Assembly (NCBI RefSeq): GCF_900117455.1
Contig: NZ_FPHO01000002.1
Span: forward strand, 434,001 to 498,000
Direction: 5' to 3'
Length of the DNA stretch: 64,000 bases
DNA from: Hyphomicrobium sp. CS1GBMeth3
GTDB taxonomy: Bacteria; Pseudomonadota; Alphaproteobacteria; Rhizobiales; Hyphomicrobiaceae
The notes under the pieces were generated by a model, which had not been told where the DNA came from, searched no databases, and saw only the letters and a program-made list of their open reading frames with translations. Each line of letters begins with the position of its first letter. The stretch's first letter is position 1. A program made the translations under genes and the position numbers. This document shows, one piece after another, positions 1-7,874 of the stretch.

Positions 1-109
1 CGGCTCGATCTCGTTTTTTGTGTTTCGGACGACATGCAAGTCTCTTCTTTGGCCCGCGAACCGGCGAAAGAAGAGAATAGAACAAAATAAGAACATTGCA
101 AGGGGCGCC

Positions 110-1036
110 TTAGGCCCTCACCGGCAGCTCCGACCGGTAGAGTGTCTGGCCATCACTGCCGATGAACTCGAAGCTCATCTCGTCGGGGACCAGAGAGACC
201 GCGAGAAACCCGGTGGTTCCGGCCTGAAAAAGAGTATGCGGCGTGGGTCGTGGTTGATCGGCATGAGCCCCACCACCCGAGGTCAAGTAGTGCACGTTGC
301 CGACCTTGATATGTTGCAGGTTGTGATCGTGGCCATTGATGTAGGCTTCGACCCCATAGCGCTCGAGGAGCGGCCGCAGGCGCTTCTCGAAGACTGTGTA
401 GTGCTCGTGCGGCCCTCCCGAGAAAACGGGATGATGCCCGATCACGATTTTCCAATGCGCGCGGCTCTCGCTCAGACTTTTCTTGAGCCACTTCAGTTGG
501 TCGTCGGTGTCGCGGCCTTTCAGGAATTCGACAAGTTCGGAATCGTCCTTCGTCAGCTCGGTGGTGTCGAGGAAGAAGAAGTCGAGGAGGCGGCCGTCGC
601 CGAGAGTCTTGGAGCGCTTATAGTAGCGGCTTGGCATGGTCCAACGGCCGCTCACGCCCGAATAGGCGATCTGGGCGTCGACGTTGCCCCTGTGATCGTG
701 GTTGCCGAGCACGGCATACCAGGGGCGCATGAGGTTTGGATCGTCATAGATCTTCTCGAACACGTCGACCCAGAGCGGATCGTCCACGGATTTGACGCCA
801 TTCTCGTAGATGTTGTCGCCTGTCGAGACGATGAATTCCGGATCGAGCCGACGGGACGCTTCCGCGAGCGCGGTGGCGACCGGCTTTTGTCCCGGCGTTC
901 GCTCGCCCCAATCGCCAATAGCGAGAAAGCGCAATCCGTCGCGGGTCTCTTGCGCGTAGCCGAGGTGCGCGTGGGCCAGCAACGCGGCGGTGCCGAGTCC
1001 GGATTTCAGGATGGTGCGGCGTGAGATGGGGTTCAT
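110..1036 (-). CDS. Tat-exported metallophosphoesterase (purple acid phosphatase-like)
   Basis: Predicted periplasmic calcineurin-like phosphatase of 308 aa. The start at 1036 was chosen because it places a twin-arginine signal (SRRTILKSG, residues 5-13) with a hydrophobic stretch at the N-terminus. The upstream in-frame codons have no such feature. The five metal-binding blocks of the family occur in order: GDW near residue 40, GDN near 70, GNHD near 107, GHH near 200 and GHDH near 240. The region between the blocks resembles tartrate-resistant/purple acid phosphatases. Substrate unknown. It is followed on the same strand by nothing in the window. Family assignment is firm; physiological role is inference. 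Confidence 0.85.
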   Translation of the reverse strand: MNPISRRTILKSGLGTAALLAHAHLGYAQETRDGLRFLAIGDWGERTPGQKPVATALAEASRRLDPEFIVSTGDNIYENGVKSVDDPLWVDVFEKIYDDPNLMRPWYAVLGNHDHRGNVDAQIAYSGVSGRWTMPSRYYKRSKTLGDGRLLDFFFLDTTELTKDDSELVEFLKGRDTDDQLKWLKKSLSESRAHWKIVIGHHPVFSGGPHEHYTVFEKRLRPLLERYGVEAYINGHDHNLQHIKVGNVHYLTSGGGAHADQPRPTPHTLFQAGTTGFLAVSLVPDEMSFEFIGSDGQTLYRSELPVRA

Positions 1037-1106
1037 GGCGGCCTCCGCGGACGCCCAACCCTTCGCTTGGAAACGTGGCTTTCTCACGGAAAACTGTACA
1101 CGCGAC

Positions 1107-1140
1107 AAAAAAGGCACCGGAGCTGTCAGGCTCCGGCGCC
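1107..1140 (-). terminator. Rho-independent terminator after the small exported protein
   Basis: On the minus strand GGCGCCGGAGC and GCTCCGGTGCC form a stem with one mismatch around a CTGACA loop, followed by TTTTTT. It lies directly downstream of the 134-aa gene ending at 1162. Confidence 0.85.
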
Positions 1141-1161
1141 TTAATCCTCATCGGTCGAAGA

Positions 1162-1566
1162 TTACTGCTGTGTGCAGTCAACGGTCACGGTGGTTCCGGT
1201 CTCGGCGATGAACTTGGTGCAGGTCTTCTTGATCGATGCAACGTTGAGGTCGTTCTTTTCGCTGGCATCGGCCTTTGCGTCGGGCGTCTCGACCGAGGTC
1301 GGCTCAGCTGCGGCAACGGTGGTCTTTTCGGCCGCAACCGGCTTCGCTTTCTCGGCGCGCGCCAGCTGGGTGGCCTTCTTCTGCTTCGCGGCGGCCAGTG
1401 CGCGGCTCTGCGCGGCCTTGCGGGCGCGTGACTGCTGCAGCGCCTGCTTCTGATAGTAGCTTTGCTTGGCGCCGTGGCCCGGTCGGCAGCCGGCGTCTGC
1501 GGTGGCCACCTGGGCCAGGGCGATGAACAGTGTCGCGAGCGTGAGGGCAATGGTCTTGAACAGCAT
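1162..1566 (-). CDS. Small exported Ala/Lys-rich protein of unknown function
   Basis: 134 aa from the ATG at 1566, which begins a clear Sec signal peptide (MLFKTIALTLATLFIALAQV, then ADA-G cleavage region). The mature part starts with Cys-Arg-Pro-Gly-His. It then runs through a long Gln/Ala/Lys/Arg-rich segment predicted to be helical (residues 30-75) and ends with a short ordered segment containing two cysteines. No family recognised. The gene is monocistronic, with its own terminator downstream. It is probably a periplasmic protein; nothing more can be said. Confidence 0.65.
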   Translation of the reverse strand: MLFKTIALTLATLFIALAQVATADAGCRPGHGAKQSYYQKQALQQSRARKAAQSRALAAAKQKKATQLARAEKAKPVAAEKTTVAAAEPTSVETPDAKADASEKNDLNVASIKKTCTKFIAETGTTVTVDCTQQ

Positions 1567-1711
1567 GACGTCTCTCCTGGAAATCCGGTGCAAACCCGGG
1601 GCGGCCCGGCCGCCCATTGACCTGCACGATGGCAGAGCCGGCAGCGGATCTCTGTCCCGGGAGGAACATGGTTTTCAGGATTTGTGAGGATGGTCGTGCT
1701 GCCCGTACCGG

Positions 1712-2869
1712 TCAGGTTACGGGCGTGCCTTGGCTCATGCGCCGGTAAATGAACGGCGGCGAGGGCGCGTCACTCTCGCGCTCCGCGACGGCTGCGAATT
1801 TCTCATGCCAGGGCGAGAGGGCACAGGCCGGGTCGGCGTTGGCCGCGTCGCCGGTGACGGCGAGCGCCTGGCAGCGGCAGCCGCCCCAGTCGATCTCGCA
1901 GCGATCGCAGCTCTTGCACGGCTCCTTCATCCAGGCCGTGCCGCGGTATTTCTGGAACGCGGGGCCGTCGAGCCAGATGTCCCTCAGCGGGCGCTCGCGC
2001 ACGGTCTCGATGCCGAGGTTGGGAATGGTCTCGGCGGCATGGCAGGGCAGCACCTTGCCGGTCGGTGTGATGTCGATCAGGCTGCGGCCCCAGCCGCCCA
2101 TGCAGGGCTTCGGGCGCACGGCGTAATGATCGTGGGCCACCACGTCGAAAACGAGGATTCCCTTCAGCCGCTCCTTTGCCGCGCGCACGACCTCTAGCGA
2201 TCTGTAGAACTGTTCGCGTGTCGGGATCAGCGCGGCGCGGTTCTTGAGCGCCCAGGCGTAGTACTGCGTGTTGGCGATCTCGATGCGGCCGGCTCCGGCC
2301 TCGACCGCGAAGTCGATGAGGGCCGCGACGTTGTCGATGTTGTGCCGGTGCACAACCACGTTGACCGTCAGCGGCAAGTCGAGCTCGCGGACCCAGCGGC
2401 AGACATCGCGCTTTTTCGGCAGACCGCCCTTGTAGCCCGAGATGCGGTCGGCGTTTTCCGGGTCGGTATCCTGGATCGAGACCTGCACGTGGTCGAGGCC
2501 GAGATTGGCAAGGCCAGCCAGACGCTCGCGCGTCAGTGTCACCCCGGAGGTGATCAGGTTCGTGTAAAGGCCGGCCTCGACGGCGCCGATCAGGATCTCC
2601 TCCAGATCCTTGCGTGCGCAGGGCTCGCCGCCCGAGAGATGAACTTGCAGCACGCCGAGGTCGGCGGCTTCGCGGAAGACGCGCCCCCATTCATCGGCCG
2701 AGAGCTCGCCGCCGCGCGGCATGACCAGCGGGTTCGAGCAATACGGGCATTGCAGTGGGCAGCGGTACGTCAGCTCGGCGAGCAGGCCGAGCGGTGCGAG
2801 AGGGCGTGTACACGCCGGCGCCGGCTCGGCGCTATCGGTGTGTGTTCCTGTCGTGAAGACCCCGGACAC
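1712..2869 (-). CDS. pqqE: PqqE, radical SAM enzyme of PQQ biosynthesis
   Basis: Forms the Glu-Tyr crosslink in the PqqA peptide, the first step of pyrroloquinoline quinone synthesis. The radical SAM motif CPLQCPYC lies near residue 30 of the 385-aa product. The SPASM auxiliary-cluster cysteines (CKSCDRCEIDWGGCRC) are near the C-terminus. The start is set at the GTG at 2869, preceded by GAGAGGAAA. An upstream in-frame ATG at 2911 would add 14 residues unlike the family. PqqC is encoded 146 bp upstream on the same strand. The usual intervening pqqD (about 90 codons) does not fit in that gap and is not fused to either gene, so the partner peptide chaperone must come from elsewhere. Confidence 0.93.
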   Translation of the reverse strand: MSGVFTTGTHTDSAEPAPACTRPLAPLGLLAELTYRCPLQCPYCSNPLVMPRGGELSADEWGRVFREAADLGVLQVHLSGGEPCARKDLEEILIGAVEAGLYTNLITSGVTLTRERLAGLANLGLDHVQVSIQDTDPENADRISGYKGGLPKKRDVCRWVRELDLPLTVNVVVHRHNIDNVAALIDFAVEAGAGRIEIANTQYYAWALKNRAALIPTREQFYRSLEVVRAAKERLKGILVFDVVAHDHYAVRPKPCMGGWGRSLIDITPTGKVLPCHAAETIPNLGIETVRERPLRDIWLDGPAFQKYRGTAWMKEPCKSCDRCEIDWGGCRCQALAVTGDAANADPACALSPWHEKFAAVAERESDAPSPPFIYRRMSQGTPVT

Positions 2870-2980
2870 GGTGTCGTTTCCTCTCGTCGAAGCTTCCCCT
2901 CCTCGCGTCATGGCGGAGCCAAGCTCTGCATGGACGTCGGGAGGGGGAACCGCACGGCTGATGGGTTCGCCCCTCCCTGA

Positions 2981-3004
2981 CCCTCCCTCGCAAAAAAGGG
3001 AGGG
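2981..3004. repeat. CCCTCCCT/AGGGAGGG hairpin between pqqC and pqqE
   Basis: Perfect 8-bp inverted repeat with an 8-nt A-rich loop, flanked by a further CCCTCCCT copy at 2971. It resembles short GC-rich dispersed intergenic elements. It may also form a hairpin in the pqqC-pqqE transcript. No T-run follows, so it is not a classical terminator. No other copy was seen in this window. Confidence 0.5.
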
Positions 3005-3015
3005 AAGCGCAGTTG

Positions 3016-3780
3016 TCACATCCCGTCCGGACGGTAGGTACCAGGCGGAGCCATGCCCACGACGTAGGCGAGGTGCAGGGCGTCGAGCTGCGCCCACAGC
3101 ACGTCGCATTTGAAGCGCACGGCATCGACGCAGGCTTCCTGCAAGTCGCGCGTATTGGCGTACTGCTTGACGAATTCGAGCGCGAAGGTGGCATCGCGTG
3201 GGGCTTGCGACAGGCGTCGGCGGAAGTAGGCCATGACGTCCTCGGTGACGAAGTCGTAGTTGGCCAGCATGCCGGCGATGCGCTCGCGGTGGATCGAGGG
3301 TGCGAACAGCTCGGTCAGCGAGGAGGCCGCGGCTACGACGAGCGGTTGCTCGACGACGAAGCGTACGTAGGCTTCGACGGCGAAGCGCGTAGCAGGAAGT
3401 GCGCCCTCCATGCTGGTCACGTACTCGCGGTCGAGCCCCAGGCAATCGGTGAGCTTCAGCCAGCGTTCGATGCCGCCCGCCTCCTCGGGCAGCAGGCCGT
3501 CATGATCGTGGATGCGGTGGATCCACTCGCGCCGCAAGCCGCGATCGTGCGTGCGGCTCATGAAGGCGGCGTCCTTGCGCGGGATCGCCTCCTGATAGCA
3601 GTAGCGGTTCAGCGCCCAAGCCGCGACCTGCCCCTTGCTCAGCTTGCCGCCATGCAGCAGCTTATGGAATGGGTGCAGGTCGTGGTAGCGCTCGGAGCCG
3701 ACGGCGCGGATCTGCGCCTCGAACTCGGCGGGGCTCCAGGGTGCGTTTTCGGCCTCGATCTGTCTCACGAACTCGTTCAT
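3016..3780 (-). CDS. pqqC: PqqC, pyrroloquinoline-quinone synthase
   Basis: Catalyses the last step of PQQ formation: ring closure and oxidation of the bicyclic precursor AHQQ. The 254-aa product aligns end to end with the family. It starts MNEFVRQIEAENAPWSP and contains the conserved helical-bundle segments RYHDLHPFH, NRYCYQ, RIHDHDG, TSMEGALPATRFAVEAYV and SLTELFAP. The ATG at 3780 was preferred over an upstream extension lacking family resemblance. Unlike the fused PqqCD of Methylobacterium, there is no PqqD domain at the C-terminus. It lies upstream of pqqE in a two-gene unit and diverges from the PfkB kinase gene; a possible FNR/FixK box sits between them. Confidence 0.94.
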   Translation of the reverse strand: MNEFVRQIEAENAPWSPAEFEAQIRAVGSERYHDLHPFHKLLHGGKLSKGQVAAWALNRYCYQEAIPRKDAAFMSRTHDRGLRREWIHRIHDHDGLLPEEAGGIERWLKLTDCLGLDREYVTSMEGALPATRFAVEAYVRFVVEQPLVVAAASSLTELFAPSIHRERIAGMLANYDFVTEDVMAYFRRRLSQAPRDATFALEFVKQYANTRDLQEACVDAVRFKCDVLWAQLDALHLAYVVGMAPPGTYRPDGM

Positions 3781-3859
3781 CGGGGAACCTTTCGTCGGCT
3801 TCTGTGCTGGGATTAAGCACTGCGGATGCCGGACCTTGCCGGGGGACCCGCGGGCCGGC

Positions 3860-3873
3860 TTGATCGAGGTCAA
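3860..3873. promoter_or_regulatory. Candidate FNR/FixK box between pqqC and the pfkB-family gene
   Basis: TTGATCGAGGTCAA matches the FixK-type dyad TTGA-N6-TCAA exactly. It lies 79 bp before the PfkB-family ATG and 80 bp before pqqC, so it could serve either gene. An FNR-type regulator is encoded at 23747-24484. Confidence 0.5.
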
Positions 3874-3951
3874 AAAGCCCGATCACGGAGCGTTCAAAGC
3901 ATCGTGTGACCGGCGCGCTACCGGTCGGCGCATGCGCTCAGAGAGGACCTC

Positions 3952-4896
3952 ATGCCGGCAAAGGCCCTTGTTGTCGTCGGCCACACGGCGCTGGACCGCG
4001 TCTATCGGATCGAGAGCTTTCCCGGAAAGCCGACCAAGGTGCGCGCGCTCGATCATCGCGAGGAGGGCGGCGGATCGGCTGCCAACGCTGCTGCTGCTGC
4101 TGCGGTGCTCGGCGGCGCCGTGCGTCTCTGGAGCCGCGTCGGCGATGACGATGCGGGCGAGAAGGCGCGGCGGCAACTGGCGCGCTGCGGCGTCGACGTC
4201 GGTGGCGTTCTGACGTGCGCCGGTGCGAAGACGCCGACGGCCGCCGTCATCGTCGATTCGAACGGCGAAAGGTTGGTGATCAGCGAGGATGATCACGTCC
4301 TGCCGATGGAAGCGGACTGGCTGCCGCTCAGCGAGATCGCATCGGCGGGCGCGGTGCTGAGCGATCTGTCTTGGCTCGAGGGGACGCGCGCTGCTTTTGC
4401 GGCGGCGCGCGCGGTTGGCGTGCCGACACTGGTCGATGTGGATCTCGGTGGTGGCATTTTGCTCGAGCGGGTCATCGAGGTTACCGACTATGCAATTTTC
4501 TCGGGGCCGGCATTCGAGCGTTTCGTTCCCGGCGCTGATGACGAGGCCCGGCTCTCGGCGCTGCTCGATCTCGGCTTGCGCCATGCCGGCGTGACGCGAG
4601 GAAAGCGCGGATATCTCTGGGCCACTGGCGAAGGGAGGCAGTCGCAGGAGGCGTTCGAGGTGCCTGTCGTCGATACGACGGGTGCGGGTGATGCTTTTCA
4701 TGGTGTCTTTGCGCTGGCGCTGGCGTCGGGCCTTGCGGATACGGAATGCGTGCGAGCTGCATCGGCGGCGGCGGCGCTCAAGTGCCGGCGCCTCGGGGCG
4801 CGTGCCGGGTTGCCGAGCGCGATCGAACTCGATGGGTTCCTGCTCGAGCAGACCGGGCGCGGTCTCGCCGAAGGGTGGCTCGCCGACGTCCCGTGA
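3952..4896 (+). CDS. PfkB-family carbohydrate/nucleoside kinase
   Basis: Ribokinase-fold ATP-dependent kinase of 314 aa that phosphorylates a sugar, sugar phosphate or nucleoside; substrate not identifiable from sequence. The N-terminal glycine-rich PfkB signature (GGGSAANAAAAAAVLG) is near residues 38-53. The C-terminal signature DTTGAGDAFHG, with the catalytic Asp, is near 240-250. The ATG at 3952 has GAGAGGA upstream. It diverges from pqqC across 171 bp holding a FixK-type box. The next gene, a flavin reductase-like protein, follows by 71 bp and may be co-transcribed. Confidence 0.85.
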   Translation: MPAKALVVVGHTALDRVYRIESFPGKPTKVRALDHREEGGGSAANAAAAAAVLGGAVRLWSRVGDDDAGEKARRQLARCGVDVGGVLTCAGAKTPTAAVIVDSNGERLVISEDDHVLPMEADWLPLSEIASAGAVLSDLSWLEGTRAAFAAARAVGVPTLVDVDLGGGILLERVIEVTDYAIFSGPAFERFVPGADDEARLSALLDLGLRHAGVTRGKRGYLWATGEGRQSQEAFEVPVVDTTGAGDAFHGVFALALASGLADTECVRAASAAAALKCRRLGARAGLPSAIELDGFLLEQTGRGLAEGWLADVP

Positions 4897-4905
4897 GTTG
4901 CCGCC

Positions 4906-4919
4906 TTGTGCGGGATCAA
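4906..4919. promoter_or_regulatory. Weak FNR/FixK-like dyad before the flavin reductase gene
   Basis: TTGTGCGGGATCAA has one mismatch to TTGA-N6-TCAA and sits about 50 bp before the flavin reductase start. Listed because better copies occur nearby; on its own it would not be convincing. Confidence 0.25.
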
Positions 4920-4967
4920 GCACGGCTCGCTTTGCTTGGTGCACTTTAGGCTATGAGAGAGGTGGGC

Positions 4968-5498
4968 GTGAAAGAGCTTCCGTTGGCCAAAGTCTATCAG
5001 CTCCTCGAGCCGGGGCCGGTGGTGCTGCTGACGACGGCTCACAAGGGCCGCGCCAATGTCATGACGATGTCGTGGCATATGATGGTCGAGTTCGAGCCGC
5101 CGCTGGTGGCCTGCGTCGTCAGCAACGGCGATCACAGCTTCGCGGCGCTCAAGGCAACGGGAGAGTGCGTTATTGCCGTGCCGGCCGCCAGCATGGCGGA
5201 TGCGGTTGTCGCTGTCGGGAATACGACCGGGCGCGGTCTCGATAAGTTCGAAGCCTTTGGTTTGACGGCCGTTCCGGCCGCATCGGTGGCGCCGCCGCTG
5301 GTTAAGGAATGCTTTGCCAACCTCGAATGTCGGGTCGTCGATCGCCGCCTGGTGGCCGTCTACAATCTCTTCGTGCTGGAGGTCGTCAAAGCCTGGGTGG
5401 ATCCCCGGCAGAAGTCGCCCAAGACCTTGCACCATCGGGGTTACGGGACGTTCGTCATCGACGGGGAGGTGGTCCGGCTCAAGTCCAAGATGCGCTGA
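4968..5498 (+). CDS. Flavin reductase-like, FMN-binding split-barrel protein
   Basis: 176-aa protein of the flavin reductase-like (FMN-binding split barrel) superfamily. Typical segments are PGPVVLLTTAHKGRANVMTM near residues 16-35 and SNGDHSFAALKATGECVIAVP near 53-73. The C-terminus has the characteristic GYGTFVIDGEVVRLKSKM. The GTG at 4968 is preferred because AGAGAGG lies five bases upstream. The ATG at 4953 would add five residues but has a poor ribosome site. It probably binds FMN and reduces flavin or another small substrate with NAD(P)H; partner unknown. It lies between a PfkB kinase and hsp20. Confidence 0.8.
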   Translation: MKELPLAKVYQLLEPGPVVLLTTAHKGRANVMTMSWHMMVEFEPPLVACVVSNGDHSFAALKATGECVIAVPAASMADAVVAVGNTTGRGLDKFEAFGLTAVPAASVAPPLVKECFANLECRVVDRRLVAVYNLFVLEVVKAWVDPRQKSPKTLHHRGYGTFVIDGEVVRLKSKMR

Positions 5499-5529
5499 GG
5501 CGGAACCTTAAGGGCCGTGCCGCATCTCT

Positions 5530-5543
5530 TTGAGCAGCGTCAA
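5530..5543. promoter_or_regulatory. Candidate FNR/FixK box upstream of hsp20
   Basis: TTGAGCAGCGTCAA fits TTGA-N6-TCAA and lies about 105 bp before the hsp20 ATG. Hsp20 genes belong to low-oxygen regulons in several rhizobial relatives; applying that here is inference. Confidence 0.4.
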
Positions 5544-5647
5544 TGCCTGCAGCTGACGCAGCGATTTCCTCTTTGCCCACGATCTCGTGGGTAACCACGG
5601 TTCGCATGTTTTTCGGAAAAGTGCGTGCTTACGGAAAGGAGAGACCC

Positions 5648-6139
5648 ATGGCTAACACTCAAGTCTCGAAACCTGCATCCGCTCCTCAGCGCCGCGTGCC
5701 GGATGTGTTTGACGCGCTGCACGGCGAATTGGATCGCGTGTTCCGCACCTTCGAGCGGGGCTGGCCACGTTGGCCGAGCCTGCTTCATGGCGCTGCGATG
5801 GATATCGCGCTTCCCAATATCGACGTGCACGAGAACAGCAACGCCATCACGATCGAAGCCGATTTGCCGGGGCTCGACGAGAAGGACGTCTCAGTGACGC
5901 TTGCCAACGGCGTGCTCACGATCAAGGGCGAGCGCAAGAGCGCGCGCGAGGAGAAGGATGAGAGCTACTATCTGAGCGAGCGCAGCTTCGGCAGCTTCGA
6001 GCGTTCGCTAAAGCTTCCCGACACTGTCGACGAGAGCAACATCGAGGCCCGCTTCGACAAAGGCGTGCTCAAGGTCATCGCGGCGAAAAAGCCCGGCGCT
6101 GACAAGGCGGAGAAGAAGATCCAGATCAAAAAAGGCTAG
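5648..6139 (+). CDS. Hsp20 small heat-shock protein
   Basis: ATP-independent chaperone (holdase) of 163 aa. The alpha-crystallin domain runs from about residue 52 to 145. It holds the strands DVHENSNAITIEADLPGLD and GVLTIKGERK, then GSFERSLKLPDTVDESNIEA and the A-x-x-x-N-G-V-L-like FDKGVLKVIAAK. The C-terminus has the IxI-like KKIQIKK, used for oligomer contacts. The ATG at 5648 follows GGAAAGGAGAG. The leader contains a short perfect hairpin (CCCACGA/TCGTGGG, 5577-5592). A terminator closes the gene. Confidence 0.93.
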   Translation: MANTQVSKPASAPQRRVPDVFDALHGELDRVFRTFERGWPRWPSLLHGAAMDIALPNIDVHENSNAITIEADLPGLDEKDVSVTLANGVLTIKGERKSAREEKDESYYLSERSFGSFERSLKLPDTVDESNIEARFDKGVLKVIAAKKPGADKAEKKIQIKKG

Positions 6140-6167
6140 CCTTCGGTTGCTGCATCCCTTCGACAAG

Positions 6168-6202
6168 AAAAGGCCGTGGATCGATCCCCGCCACGGTCTT
6201 TT
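6168..6202 (+). terminator. Rho-independent terminator of hsp20
   Basis: AAAAG-G-CCGTGG and CCACGG-T-CTTTT form a stem around an 11-nt loop, ending in TTTTC. It begins 29 bp after the hsp20 stop. Confidence 0.85.
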
Positions 6203-6385
6203 CTGTTCAGGACGAGGTTTTATCCTTGGATGTCCCCTCTTTAGGGATGTACGGCGATGGCGTGGCACGCGGTCTCAAGCGTCTACGTAGCCCCAAATCC
6301 CGGGGTGGAACAGCGGTGGTAGCGCGCGCTCGCAACTTCGGGGTCGTCGCCCTATATAAAGCCCGCCATGCGGCCCGGAGGTACC

Positions 6386-6652
6386 ATGAAACCCAAGCGC
6401 GAGGAGACGGTGATCGTCATCGATCGCCACGCGGAAGCGAACCAACTCAAGGGCTGGCGGCGCTGGCTGGCGACGGGAGTCGGGTATCTGGTTTTTGCGT
6501 TGGCGGCCCTTGTCGGCCTCGCCCTGTTTCTCGGGCTGGCCATGACGTTTCTAATGGTGCTCGCGGTTGCCGTTCCGCTCGCTATCGTCTTGGCGGTGAT
6601 TGCTTATGCGATGGGCTATCGAAAAATCGACATACGGCGCGACCGCTTCTAG
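6386..6652 (+). CDS. Small two-helix membrane protein
   Basis: 88 aa. A charged N-terminus (MKPKREETVIVIDRHAE) is followed by two predicted membrane helices (about residues 28-50 and 53-75) and a basic C-terminus (YRKIDIRRDRF). The ATG at 6386 is preceded by GGAGG at seven bases. No family recognised. It stands alone, convergent with the MCE gene, after a 247-bp gap that carries a TATATAAAG stretch (6352) possibly acting as a -10 region. Confidence 0.7.
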   Translation: MKPKREETVIVIDRHAEANQLKGWRRWLATGVGYLVFALAALVGLALFLGLAMTFLMVLAVAVPLAIVLAVIAYAMGYRKIDIRRDRF

Positions 6653-6670
6653 ACCCGCTGTTTCTCGCGA

Positions 6671-7864
6671 TCAGGGGGCTGGCGGCTCGGGGACATCGTC
6701 GGGCGTAGCGTTGCTGCTATCGTCCTTGGCAGGCTCCTCGGAGGGCGGCAGTTTCGAAAACCACGGCACGGCATCGCCCAGCACCTTGCCGAAGGCGCCG
6801 TCGAGGGCGGCTATGGCGGATGGTGCGTCGATGGCCGCAAGCGGGGCGCTCTCGTGGAAGACGCGCGAGCCTTCGATCTTTCCACCTGCGCTCACAAGCT
6901 TGACTGTGATCTCGACTTCGGCCTTGGGCTCGGGCTTCAAGACGACCGCGAACTGGCGGATCTCGGCCTGAAGTTGGTCGCTCGGCTCCAGCGTGTCGAG
7001 CGGGCGTGTGATGGAGCCGAAGCAGCCGGTCCCCTCAAGGCTCTCAATGACCTTGGACTGCACGACCGCCGGAATGTTGTCGGTGAATTGTGCCTTCTCG
7101 AACGGGGCGTCCTCCGGCGGATCTCCGACGATCACGACCCGGTCCGAGTTGAACGCCATCGGGGCGGCGGGCTCGGGCACGACGAGCAGTTGGCGCGTCG
7201 GCTCGGAGCAGTCTTTTGAGGCGGGAAGTGCGGTCAGGTTATAGATGCCGGGCTTGGCCTTGCCGCCGCCCGCGAAGCGCTCGAGTCCGGCCAGGATACC
7301 GTCGATGCGCTCAGAATTGCGCGAGAGAACGCCCGCGAAATTGCTGATGCCGGTAATGGCGTCGTGCAGAGCGGCACTGTTGTCGTCGATGACCTTGTCG
7401 AGGCGATTCAGCGTGCCGCGTGCCGATTGTGTGAGGCTTTGGGTGCTCTCGGGGCTCGCCTGGAGGAGCGGCACCGCTGCGCCCGCGGCAGCCGTAAGCG
7501 GTGCGGCACCGGGATCGCCGCCCTTCAGCTCGATGATCGGTGCACCAGTGAGGCCTTGGAAATCGACGTTGACGGTCGTGTCGGCCCGCACGGGAGCCGA
7601 GCGGTCGACGGCGATCGTGACGAGCACGTCTTTGGGTGCGTCGGCAGAGAGCTGGATATCTGTCACCTCGCCGACGCGGATGCCGTTGAAGAGGACGCTC
7701 GAGCCTTTGAGCAATCCGGATATCGAGCTCTGGAAGCGGACCTGGAAGATCTGGCGGTCGCCAAGCCCTCCGGTGTTGAGCAGCCAGTAGACGAAGGCAA
7801 AGACCGCCAGCGTCGCAGCGAGCACAAAGGCTCCGACCAGGGTGTAACGGGCCTGTGTTTCCAT
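6671..7864 (-). CDS. MCE-domain substrate-binding protein fused to a transport-auxiliary lipoprotein-like domain
   Basis: Third gene of an Mla-like ABC lipid transporter. The 397-aa product has one N-terminal membrane helix (residues 9-29), then a single MCE/MlaD domain at about 38-115 (QVRFQSSISGLLKGSSVLFNGIRVGEV). A helical linker follows at about 130-200. The C-terminal segment at about 200-365 resembles the ABC-type transport auxiliary (PqiC-like) domain, which is normally a separate lipoprotein. The tail is acidic and Pro-rich. It presumably collects phospholipid in the periplasm for the MlaE/MlaF-like partners encoded immediately upstream (10-bp gap). The fused auxiliary domain is the unusual point. 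Confidence 0.85.
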   Translation of the reverse strand: METQARYTLVGAFVLAATLAVFAFVYWLLNTGGLGDRQIFQVRFQSSISGLLKGSSVLFNGIRVGEVTDIQLSADAPKDVLVTIAVDRSAPVRADTTVNVDFQGLTGAPIIELKGGDPGAAPLTAAAGAAVPLLQASPESTQSLTQSARGTLNRLDKVIDDNSAALHDAITGISNFAGVLSRNSERIDGILAGLERFAGGGKAKPGIYNLTALPASKDCSEPTRQLLVVPEPAAPMAFNSDRVVIVGDPPEDAPFEKAQFTDNIPAVVQSKVIESLEGTGCFGSITRPLDTLEPSDQLQAEIRQFAVVLKPEPKAEVEITVKLVSAGGKIEGSRVFHESAPLAAIDAPSAIAALDGAFGKVLGDAVPWFSKLPPSEEPAKDDSSNATPDDVPEPPAP

Positions 7865-7874
7865 GTCTCCGGCC

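Noticed and set aside
20..1024. 334-aa open frame on the plus strand
   Set aside because: Antisense to the Tat-exported phosphatase, whose motifs are unmistakable. The plus-strand protein has no family resemblance. Typical shadow frame of GC-rich DNA.
2870..3015. A pqqD gene hidden between pqqC and pqqE
   Set aside because: The gap is 146 bp, too short for the roughly 90-codon pqqD, and contains a hairpin rather than a PqqD-like frame.
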